Shown one piece after another: positions 1 through 5,401 of a stretch of 6,043 nt of DNA (its first letter is position 1; every line of letters begins with the position of its first letter). Under the pieces are notes generated by a model, which worked only from the letters and a program-made list of their open reading frames with translations, did no database searches and was not told the DNA's origin. Source of the DNA: Bacteroidaceae bacterium (GTDB lineage Bacteria > Bacteroidota > Bacteroidia > Bacteroidales > Bacteroidaceae); contig JAFZKR010000071.1 in NCBI GenBank assembly GCA_017551845.1, positions 1-6,043 of the forward strand, in the 5' to 3' direction. Made by a program: the position numbers and the translations under genes.

Positions 1-1014
1 GGCGTTCTTAAAGGTGATATTCTGCTCAATCTTGACTCTGAGACCGAGGGTGAACTTTACATAGGTTGTGCCGGTGGTCTGGATGTTTCAATCTTGGGCA
101 AGTATGATCGCAAGCCGGAGCCCAAGGGCTGGCTCTGCTACAGCCTGGCCGTTAAGGGCTTCCAGGGCGGACATTCAGGTATGGACATCATTTTGTGCCG
201 CGCTAATGCCAATAAGGTAGGTGCCCGCGTAATGTACGCTTTGCTTACCAAGGCTGATGTCAAGCTGATTGATATGGAGGGCGGCACACTGCGCAATGCC
301 ATCCCGCGCGAGTGCTTTGCAACCGTTTATGTTGATCCTGCCAAGCTTGATATAGCCAAGAAGGTTGTAGCCGATGTTTTTGCCGAGGTTAAGGCTGAAT
401 ATGCTGCAACTGATCCGGGCTGTAACTATGTATTTGAGCCTTACCAGTGCGCTCCGGGTGAGACCTGTGATCCTAATGAGTGCCTCTATGTAGAGGAGGG
501 TGCAGCTTTGCGTTATATTGAGACCATCCTGGCTTGCCCCGATGGAGTGGAGCGCATGAGTGACCAGATGCCGGGCCTGGTGGAGACATCAAACAATATG
601 GCTATGGTCAAGATATATAAAGGTGAGTTCTTTATCGTGAACCTGCTGCGCAGCTCAGTTGACACTGCCAAGGAGCTTCTTGCATTGCGTATGAAGAGTT
701 TAGGTGACTTGGCTGGCTGCAAGGTTGAACTTGCAGGCGGTTATTCAGGTTGGGCTCCGAATGCAGCATCACCTATTCTGCACGTAATGAAGACAGAGTA
801 CAAGAAGATGTTCGGCACTGAGCCCAAGGTCATGGCTATCCATGCCGGCCTGGAATGCGGTATCCTGAGCGGAGCCTATCCTCACTGGGATATGGTATCA
901 TTCGGTCCCACTTTGATGAGTCCCCATTCACCCGATGAGCGCTGCTACATCCCGTCCGTTCAGAAGGTCTGGGACTACCTGAAAGCAGTCCTTGCAGCTA
1001 TTCCCAAAAAGTAA
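1..1014 (+). CDS. pepD: Aminoacyl-histidine dipeptidase (cytosolic non-specific dipeptidase), C-terminal part
   Basis: Partial gene, cut by the left edge. The frame is open from base 1, so the first in-frame start-like codon inside the window (TTG at 94) is internal; 337 codons are present. The product belongs to the PepD branch of the M20 metallopeptidases, cytosolic dizinc enzymes that split dipeptides such as Xaa-His. Seen: NLDSE at window codons 10-14, whose Asp matches a zinc ligand of E. coli PepD, followed by EGELYIGCAGG; GGHSG and GGTLRNAIPRE in the lid/dimerisation domain; then GLVETSNN, IHAGLECG, and GPTLMSPHSPDE, whose His (codon 309, bases 925-927) matches the last zinc ligand. 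E. coli PepD has about 485 residues, so roughly 150-160 N-terminal residues with the other metal ligands lie outside. No frameshift is visible. The gene converges on the Lrp-family gene across a structured spacer. Symbol by family resemblance. Confidence 0.93.
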   Translation, partial: GVLKGDILLNLDSETEGELYIGCAGGLDVSILGKYDRKPEPKGWLCYSLAVKGFQGGHSGMDIILCRANANKVGARVMYALLTKADVKLIDMEGGTLRNAIPRECFATVYVDPAKLDIAKKVVADVFAEVKAEYAATDPGCNYVFEPYQCAPGETCDPNECLYVEEGAALRYIETILACPDGVERMSDQMPGLVETSNNMAMVKIYKGEFFIVNLLRSSVDTAKELLALRMKSLGDLAGCKVELAGGYSGWAPNAASPILHVMKTEYKKMFGTEPKVMAIHAGLECGILSGAYPHWDMVSFGPTLMSPHSPDERCYIPSVQKVWDYLKAVLAAIPKK

Positions 1015-1025
1015 TTTTTTGGGGA
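1001..1025 (+). terminator. Weak hairpin over the pepD stop codon, possible terminator
   Basis: CCCAAAAA (1003-1010) is complementary to TTTTTGGG (1016-1023), enclosing a 5-base loop that contains part of the stop codon. A T-G wobble and a T-A pair can extend the stem. The hairpin is A/T-rich and no U-run follows it, so as an intrinsic terminator it is weak. The larger element immediately downstream may do this job instead. Confidence 0.3.
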
Positions 1026-1030
1026 AAACC

Positions 1031-1216
1031 GGAAATTTTAGGGTATTGACGTCAAAACTACGCGCCTTGCGGCGCTATCTCTCCCATCCCTAATAAGACG
1101 CTCTGAAAGGCATGAGTAAACTCCTACCTTCCAGAGCATCTTCTTAGTGACAGGCCCCTCCCGTTCACAAGCCCACGGGCGGCCATGGTTTTGCCTGCCA
1201 ACACCCTAAAATTTCC
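1031..1216. other. Palindrome-bounded multi-hairpin intergenic element (ncRNA, MITE-like repeat or bidirectional terminator)
   Basis: This 186-bp element fills most of the gap between the convergent pepD and Lrp-family genes. Its ends are inverted repeats: GGAAATTTTAGGGT at 1031-1044 and its exact complement at 1203-1216, extending inward to 17 matches in 18. Three hairpins lie inside. The first is GCGCC-TTGC-GGCGC (1062-1075). The second is a long arm pairing 1091-1110 with 1127-1146 at 17 of 20 positions, with an apical GAG-TAAA-CTC (1114-1123) and a symmetric 3x3 internal loop. The third pairs CAGGC (1151-1155) with GCCTG (1193-1197) and encloses CCCGT/ACGGG (1160-1164, 1175-1179). The whole therefore folds on paper as a closing stem with three arms. 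The closing stem is palindromic, so the transcribed strand is unclear; a TAGTTTTG -7-like motif sits on the minus strand (1060-1053). No target-site duplication is seen at the edges. No family was recognised. Confidence 0.6.
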
Positions 1217-1237
1217 TCGTGTAAATCGCAGGCTTTA

Positions 1238-1738
1238 TCATATTGAGAGGCCGAAGGTCTTTTTGATGGGACTCATTACAAACATGGACTGGATGGAGCC
1301 GACGGTATCGGTGGTTCCAAGTACGTTCATGATGAACTCTTTATAGGAGCGCATATCGGGACAATAGACTTTGAGCAGGTAGTCGAACTCACCTGAAATG
1401 TTGTAGCACTCCGCAACAGAACCCATGCTCAGAACGGATTCCTCAAAGCTTTTGGCAGTCTCACGAGTCATCATGCGCAGTTTGACGCAGCAGAAAACCA
1501 CAAAGCCAAGGTTAAGTTTCTCGGGGTCCAGTACTGCTATATACTTCTTTATATAGCCCTCGCGCTCCAGGCGTTTCTGGCGCTCAAAGACCGGGGTGGT
1601 GGAAAGATGCACCTTGGCGGCAAGTTCCTTGGTTGTAAGGCGTGAATTATCCTGCAGACAGGTCAGGATTTTGATGTCTGTAGCGTCCAGTTCACCGGCT
1701 TTTGGCTCAATCAGAGTTGAATTATTCTCCTTTTCCAT
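1238..1738 (-). CDS. Lrp/AsnC-family transcriptional regulator
   Basis: A 166-residue protein of the feast/famine regulator family, usual length about 150-165. Residues ~17-65 (LDATDIKILTCLQDNSRLTT, ELAAKVHLS, VFERQKRLEREGYIKKY) are the AsnC-type winged helix-turn-helix, with the start of the linker strand IAVLDPEKLNLG after it. Residues ~77-155 form the RAM ligand-binding domain, including AECYNISGEFDYLLKV, the conserved G-x-xD turn of that domain, which binds amino acids in known members. Such proteins assemble as dimers to octamers and wrap DNA. ATG at 1736-1738 is the natural start: only a short charged tail precedes the helix-turn-helix. No Shine-Dalgarno is evident; the leader is A-rich. 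It is transcribed divergently from the MetY gene 151 bp away, so autoregulation and control of methionine genes are likely but inferred. The ligand, and whether it is Lrp or AsnC proper, cannot be told. Confidence 0.93.
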   Translation of the reverse strand: MEKENNSTLIEPKAGELDATDIKILTCLQDNSRLTTKELAAKVHLSTTPVFERQKRLEREGYIKKYIAVLDPEKLNLGFVVFCCVKLRMMTRETAKSFEESVLSMGSVAECYNISGEFDYLLKVYCPDMRSYKEFIMNVLGTTDTVGSIQSMFVMSPIKKTFGLSI

Positions 1739-1780
1739 AATAATTGTATGTTTTTGTGTTTTGTTTTTCTGTGATTTTGC

Positions 1781-1789
1781 GCAAAGGTA
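1781..1789 (-). promoter_or_regulatory. Bacteroidetes -7 promoter element of the Lrp-family gene
   Basis: The minus strand reads TACCTTTGC here, matching the Bacteroidetes sigma-ABfr -7 consensus TAnnTTTG. It lies 42 bp upstream of the regulator's ATG, giving a leader of about 35 nt. The -33 region about 20 bp further upstream (near 1809-1812) has no clear TTTG, so the promoter may be weak or need help. Confidence 0.6.
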
Positions 1790-1817
1790 GTTTGTTTTTC
1801 CTTAATAACATTATTTG

Positions 1818-1850
1818 TTTGGTGGAATTTTCTATCGGCCGTAACTTTGC
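1818..1850 (+). promoter_or_regulatory. Bacteroidetes promoter (-33/-7) of the MetY gene
   Basis: TTTG at 1818-1821 is separated by exactly 20 bp from TAACTTTG at 1842-1849, followed by C. This is a complete match to the Bacteroidetes housekeeping promoter, TTTG-N19-21-TAnnTTTG. Transcription should begin near 1855, leaving a leader of only about 35 nt, too short for a known SAM riboswitch. The upstream half abuts the -33 region of the divergent regulator gene. Confidence 0.8.
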
Positions 1851-1889
1851 ATCGTCAAAAGGAAAACAAACGAATAAATACATACAATT

Positions 1890-3176
1890 ATGGCAAACAA
1901 CAAATTCCATCTTGAGACTCTGGCACTCCATGTAGGCCAGGAGCAGCCCGATCCCGCGTCCGATGCACGCGCAGTACCTATCTATCAGACCACATCTTAT
2001 GTGTTCCGTAACTCACAGCACGCCGCTGATCGCTTTGGACTGCGTGATGCCGGTAACATCTACGGACGTCTGACCAACTCAACACAGGATGTTCTTGAAA
2101 AGCGCGTGGCAGCCTTGGAGGGTGGTGTAGCTGCTCTTGCAGTAGCATCAGGCGCAGCAGCTGTAACTTACGCTCTGCAGAACATTGCACAGGCGGGTGA
2201 TCACATTGTTGCTGCCGATAACCTGTACGGCGGTTCATTCAACCTTATTACACATACCCTTTCAACTCAGGGCATCTCTAACACTATTGTTAAGGTGAAT
2301 GACCTTAAGGCTCTTGAGGCTGCAATCCGCCCTAACACCAAGGCTATCTATGCCGAGACTTTCGGTAACCCCAACAGTGATGTTACCAACCTGGAGGCTG
2401 TAGCAGAGATCGCTCACAAGCATGGAATAGTATTCATCGTGGATAATACATTCGCTCCCATACTCATCCGTCCGCTGGAGCACGGTGCCGATATTGTTGT
2501 ACACTCAGCAACCAAGTTTATCGGTGGTCACGGCTCATCTCTGGGTGGCATCATCGTTGACGGTGGTTCATTCAACTGGAAGGCCAACCCTGACAAGTAT
2601 CCTACACTTGCCAAGCCCGATCCTTCATACCACGGCGCGGTATTTGCCGATGTAGCAGGTGCAGCCGCTTTCGTAACACGTATTCGTGCGGTAGTGCTTC
2701 GTGATACTGGCGCTTGTATCAGCCCGTTCAACGCATGGATCCTGCTGCAGGGTGTTGAATCACTACCTCTGCGCATAGAGCGTCACGTTGAGAATGCTCT
2801 CAAGGTGGTTGAGTATCTGGCAAAGAACCCCAAGGTATCAAAAGTTAACCATCCTTCACTGCCGTATCATCCGGATCATGAACTCTACAAGAAGTATTTC
2901 CCAAATGGTGGTGGTTCAATCTTTACATTTGAGGTTAACGGCACTCAGGAGGACACCTGGAAGTTCATAGACTCACTGCAGATATTCTCACTGCTTGCCA
3001 ATGTGGCCGATGTAAAGAGCCTTGTAATACATCCTTACACCACCACACACTCGCAGATGACCTCAAAGGAACTTGCTGAGCAGCACATTACTCCTACAAC
3101 AGTAAGACTTTCAATCGGTGTTGAACATGTTGACGATATTATTGCTGATCTTGACCAGGCTCTTGCCAAAATATGA
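1890..3176 (+). CDS. metY: O-acetylhomoserine sulfhydrylase (MetY-type, Cys/Met-metabolism PLP enzyme)
   Basis: A 428-residue cytosolic, PLP-dependent enzyme of the gamma family (cystathionine gamma-synthase fold). The MetY branch makes L-homocysteine from O-acetyl-L-homoserine and sulfide, skipping cystathionine. Seen: PIYQTTSYVF (30-39); YGRLTN (58-63), the PLP-phosphate-binding Tyr/Arg loop; SGAAA (87-91); NLYGGS (111-116), whose Tyr113 stacks on the cofactor; AETFGNP (155-161); VDNTFA (184-189) with Asp185 for the pyridine nitrogen; and HSATKFIGGHG (205-215), with Lys209 as the Schiff-base lysine. Length about 425-430 and the long insert after the lysine loop (GGSFNW...YHGAVF) fit MetY rather than MetB or MetC (about 380-400). 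ATG at 1890 fits: the N-terminus runs straight into ETLALHVGQ, typical of the family. No Shine-Dalgarno; the leader is A-rich. A homoserine acyltransferase gene follows 101 bp downstream. An O-succinylhomoserine sulfhydrylase cannot be excluded. Confidence 0.93.
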   Translation: MANNKFHLETLALHVGQEQPDPASDARAVPIYQTTSYVFRNSQHAADRFGLRDAGNIYGRLTNSTQDVLEKRVAALEGGVAALAVASGAAAVTYALQNIAQAGDHIVAADNLYGGSFNLITHTLSTQGISNTIVKVNDLKALEAAIRPNTKAIYAETFGNPNSDVTNLEAVAEIAHKHGIVFIVDNTFAPILIRPLEHGADIVVHSATKFIGGHGSSLGGIIVDGGSFNWKANPDKYPTLAKPDPSYHGAVFADVAGAAAFVTRIRAVVLRDTGACISPFNAWILLQGVESLPLRIERHVENALKVVEYLAKNPKVSKVNHPSLPYHPDHELYKKYFPNGGGSIFTFEVNGTQEDTWKFIDSLQIFSLLANVADVKSLVIHPYTTTHSQMTSKELAEQHITPTTVRLSIGVEHVDDIIADLDQALAKI

Positions 3177-3205
3177 TATTTATACCAAGTTGTTTTAAGT
3201 TTAGC

Positions 3206-3214
3206 TAATTTTGC
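3206..3214 (+). promoter_or_regulatory. Putative -7 element upstream of the MetA gene
   Basis: TAATTTTGC matches the Bacteroidetes TAnnTTTG -7 motif in the gap between the MetY and MetA genes. No TTTG is found at the right distance upstream, so it may be weak or activator-dependent. If used, transcription would start just before the hairpin at 3224-3245, giving the MetA gene its own mRNA beside any readthrough from MetY. Confidence 0.45.
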
Positions 3215-3223
3215 CGCTGTATT

Positions 3224-3245
3224 CACAGTCCCCCAGGGGGCTGTG
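3224..3245 (+). terminator. GC-rich hairpin between the MetY and MetA genes: terminator/attenuator or mRNA 5' stem-loop
   Basis: CACAG-T-CCC (3224-3232) pairs with GGG-G-CTGTG (3237-3245): nine pairs including one G-U wobble, capped by a CCAG loop. It is followed by GATATTTCGGTTTTAA, which is T-rich but not a clean U-run. It could end part of the MetY transcription, or protect or tune the 5' end of a MetA mRNA started at the -7 motif just upstream. The stem is clear; the role is inference. Confidence 0.5.
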
Positions 3246-3277
3246 GATATTTCGGTTTTAATATATAAGGTTCAGAT

Positions 3278-4195
3278 ATGCCTCTTAAACTACCCGATAA
3301 ACTGCCCGCCATAGAAATACTGAAGGGTGAGAATATATTCGTGATGGATACATCACGCGCTACGCATCAGGATATCCGTCCGTTGCGCATTGTGGTACTC
3401 AACCTGATGCCCATCAAGATCACTACTGAGACGGATCTTATACGTCTGCTCTCAAATACACCGCTTCAGATTGAGCTCAAGTTGATGAAACTGCGCAGCC
3501 ATACCTCAAAGAATACTCCTGTGGAGCATATGAGGGTATTCTATCAGACTTTTGAGAGCATGCGTGACGAGAAGTTTGACGGTTTCATTGTAACCGGTGC
3601 CCCTCTGGAGCAGATGGAATATGAGGATGTTGAGTATTGGGATGAACTCAAGGAGATTTTTGATTGGGCACGCACTCATGTGACATCGACCTTATATATA
3701 TGCTGGGCAGCACAGGCGGCACTGTATCATTTCTACGGCGTTCCCAAGTATCCGCTACCTGAAAAGATGTTCGGCATATTCAAGCATAGCACAATTAATG
3801 AGCCGCTGCCTATATTCCGTGGTTTTGATGATGAGTTCTATGCTCCGCACAGCCGGCATTCGGAGGTACGCAGAGAGGATATTCTGGCTCACAAGGAATT
3901 GAAGTTATTATCAGAGTCCAATGAGGCTGGAGTGTTTATGGTATCGGCCCGTGGCGGACGCGAGATTTTCATTACAGGTCATATGGAGTACTCTCCCGAT
4001 ACACTTGACAAGGAGTACAAGCGTGACTTGGATAAGGGGTTATCTATTGAAAAGCCTAAGCACTACTATTGTAATGACGATTCTTCACAGCGACCTCTGG
4101 ACCGCTGGCGTGCTCATGCAAACCTTTTTTATGCCAACTGGCTCAATTACTACGTTTACCAGGCGACTCCTTATAACCTTCAAGATATTGGTTGA
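3278..4195 (+). CDS. metA: Homoserine O-acyltransferase, MetA family; predicted acetyl-CoA type
   Basis: A 305-residue cytosolic enzyme of the MetA (HTS) family, class-I glutamine-amidotransferase-like fold, close to the usual 300-310. It acylates homoserine in the first dedicated step of methionine synthesis. Seen: IRPLRIVVLNLMP (33-45); VTGAPLEQM (105-113); YICWAAQAAL with nucleophile Cys142; FGIFKH (165-170); APHSRHSEV (189-197); and ITGHMEY with His235 and Glu237, completing the Cys-His-Glu triad. Position 111 is Glu, as in the acetyl-CoA-using Bacillus cereus enzyme; E. coli MetA, which uses succinyl-CoA, has Gly. The product is thus probably O-acetylhomoserine, the substrate of the MetY encoded upstream, although databases usually call such proteins homoserine O-succinyltransferase. 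ATG at 3278 has AAGG 7 bases upstream. The gene ends in a strong terminator; it may be co-transcribed with metY or started from 3206. Confidence 0.95.
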   Translation: MPLKLPDKLPAIEILKGENIFVMDTSRATHQDIRPLRIVVLNLMPIKITTETDLIRLLSNTPLQIELKLMKLRSHTSKNTPVEHMRVFYQTFESMRDEKFDGFIVTGAPLEQMEYEDVEYWDELKEIFDWARTHVTSTLYICWAAQAALYHFYGVPKYPLPEKMFGIFKHSTINEPLPIFRGFDDEFYAPHSRHSEVRREDILAHKELKLLSESNEAGVFMVSARGGREIFITGHMEYSPDTLDKEYKRDLDKGLSIEKPKHYYCNDDSSQRPLDRWRAHANLFYANWLNYYVYQATPYNLQDIG

Positions 4196-4197
4196 TT

Positions 4198-4233
4198 AGT
4201 ACAATTGAGGTCTGTCTCCAATTGTACTTTTTT
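4198..4233 (+). terminator. Intrinsic terminator of the MetA gene
   Basis: AGTACAATTG (4198-4207) is perfectly complementary to CAATTGTACT (4219-4228), with an 11-base loop, and a run of six T (4228-4233) follows on the plus strand. It starts two bases after the MetA stop and reaches the stop codon of the convergent purM gene. Read from the minus strand, the same stem lacks a T-run, so it mainly serves MetA, though the stem could also stabilise the purM mRNA end. Confidence 0.88.
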
Positions 4234-5401
4234 AGTATTCGAAGACTCCGTACTCGCTGTGGATAGTAAGGTGCGTGTGGTCAGAGGGTTCGATGCGGCC
4301 GATGATTTGGGCATCGATGCCGAATGACTTGCTGATGTCTATTACTTGCTGTGCGTACTCCTGAGGCAGATAGACCTCAAAGCGGTGGCCGCAGTTGAAT
4401 ACCTTGTACATCTCTTTCCAGTCTGTCTTGCTCTGCTCTTGGATTGTGCGGAACAGGGGCGGGATGGGGAAGAGATCATCCTTTACTACATGTACATTTT
4501 CAACAAAGTGCAGGATCTTAGTCTGGGCGCCGCCTGAGCAGTGAACCATTCCATGAATCTGCGGGCGCAGGGCATCGAGCAGTTTCTTTACCACCGGAGC
4601 GTAAGTGCGGGTGGGAGAGAGCACAAGTTTGCCTGCATCAAGAGGAGAATCCTTGACTACATCAGTCAGATTGAGGCCGCCTGAATATACCAGATCCTCA
4701 GGAACTGCATGGTCATAGGTCTCAGGATACTTTTTTGCTACGCTCTTGCCGAATACATCGTGACGGGCACTGGTCAATCCGTTGCTGCCCATTCCGCCGT
4801 TGTACTCCTTTTCATAGGTGGCCTTACCGAATGATGCAAGGCCTACAATCACATCACCGGGACGTATGTTTGCGTTGTCTATAACGTCACTACGTTTCAT
4901 GCGGCAGGTTACGGTGCTGTCAACAATTATGGTGCGTACCAGATCGCCAACATCAGCAGTCTCACCGCCGGTGGCGTATGCTCCTACACCCATCTCACGC
5001 AGCTCAGCCAACAGTTCATCGGTGCCGTTAATTATGGCGCTGATTACGCTACCGGGAACAAGGTTCTTGTTACGGCCTATTGTGGAGCTTACCAGAATGT
5101 TATCAACTGCACCTACGCAGAGCAGGTCATCAATATTCATGATGAGCGCATCCTGTGCAATGCCTTTCCAGACAGAGAGGTCACCCGTCTCTTTCCAGTA
5201 GGCGTAGGCCAGTGATGACTTGGTACCTGCACCGTCGGCATGCATTATGTTGCAGTACTCCGGGTCACCGCCCAGAATATCAGGGATGATCTTGCAGAAT
5301 GCCTTGGGATAAAGGCCTTTGTCTATGTTCTTGATGGCGTTGTGCACATCCTCCTTGGATGCCGACACGCCACGCAGCATATAACGTTCGTTTGAGTTCA
5401 T
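4232..5401 (-). CDS. purM: Phosphoribosylformylglycinamidine cyclo-ligase (AIR synthase), long Bacteroidetes form
   Basis: A 389-residue cytosolic protein of the PurM/AIR-synthase superfamily. PurM closes FGAM to aminoimidazole ribonucleotide with ATP, the fifth step of purine synthesis. Seen in order: HADGAGTKSSLAY (DGxGTK, 56-61); DDLLCVGA (91-98); ATGGETADVGD (GGETA, 145-149), the ATP/metal region; LSPTRTYAPVV (261-271), like LAPTRIYV of E. coli; MVHCSGGA (285-292) in place of HLTGGG; and MYKVFNCGH (331-339), like MYRTFNCG. It is about 45 residues longer than E. coli PurM (345). An insert near 193-203 precedes GSNGLTS, where E. coli has PHSNGYS, so the His of that loop is replaced. These changes make it divergent, but the full set of motifs supports AIR synthase; a related PurM-fold enzyme is less likely. 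The ATG at 5399-5401 shares one base with the lemA stop (TGATG), with no own Shine-Dalgarno visible: translational coupling is likely. Confidence 0.85.
   Translation of the reverse strand: MNSNERYMLRGVSASKEDVHNAIKNIDKGLYPKAFCKIIPDILGGDPEYCNIMHADGAGTKSSLAYAYWKETGDLSVWKGIAQDALIMNIDDLLCVGAVDNILVSSTIGRNKNLVPGSVISAIINGTDELLAELREMGVGAYATGGETADVGDLVRTIIVDSTVTCRMKRSDVIDNANIRPGDVIVGLASFGKATYEKEYNGGMGSNGLTSARHDVFGKSVAKKYPETYDHAVPEDLVYSGGLNLTDVVKDSPLDAGKLVLSPTRTYAPVVKKLLDALRPQIHGMVHCSGGAQTKILHFVENVHVVKDDLFPIPPLFRTIQEQSKTDWKEMYKVFNCGHRFEVYLPQEYAQQVIDISKSFGIDAQIIGRIEPSDHTHLTIHSEYGVFEY

Larger units (their letters stand above)
1739..1889. promoter_or_regulatory. Divergent control region between the Lrp-family and MetY genes
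   Basis: This 151-bp A/T-rich spacer carries both promoters back to back, their -33 regions within about 10 bp of each other near 1809-1821. Both leaders share sequence in inverted orientation. ACATACAATTAT occurs at 1880-1891 (overlapping the MetY ATG) and on the minus strand at 1751-1740 (just before the regulator ATG). GGAAAACAAAC at 1860-1870 resembles GGAAAAACAAAC on the minus strand at 1801-1790. A regulator bound here could affect both genes at once. Confidence 0.55.

Noticed and set aside
94..96. TTG at 94 as the pepD start codon
   Set aside because: The frame stays open to base 1 and the upstream codons encode conserved PepD sequence, including the NLDSE metal-ligand motif and the IGCAGG motif, so the gene begins outside the window.
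1124..1186. 20-codon minus-strand ORF (MAARGLVNGRGLSLRRCSGR) inside the spacer element
   Set aside because: It lies across the hairpin arms, has no ribosome site or promoter of its own, and its composition follows the stem sequences; nothing supports translation.
1031..1216. Insertion sequence or CRISPR array in the spacer
   Set aside because: No transposase-sized reading frame, no regular direct repeats with spacers, and no target-site duplication flanking the inverted repeats.
1855..1889. SAM riboswitch or other leader element before the MetY gene
   Set aside because: The predicted transcript leader is only about 35 nt and shows no stem structure, too short for any SAM-binding class known to me.
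1596..1935. Short open frames on both strands across the Lrp-MetY spacer (1596-1790, 1722-1931, 1744-1935)
   Set aside because: They run through promoters and A/T-rich leaders, overlap real genes and give Phe/Ile-rich or low-complexity proteins without motifs.
1978..2776. Minus-strand open frames within the MetY gene (1978-2238, 2262-2504, 2528-2776)
   Set aside because: They are fully contained in a clear PLP-enzyme gene, carry no family motif and no promoter or ribosome site; shadow frames.
3921..4199. 92-codon alternative plus-strand frame over the 3' end of metA
   Set aside because: It overlaps the part of metA that encodes the conserved His235/Glu237 region and has no independent features.
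4818..5201. 127-codon plus-strand open frame antisense to purM
   Set aside because: It lies wholly inside the strongly supported purM gene, has no recognisable protein motif and is low-complexity Ser/Thr/Pro/Arg-rich, typical of an antisense shadow.
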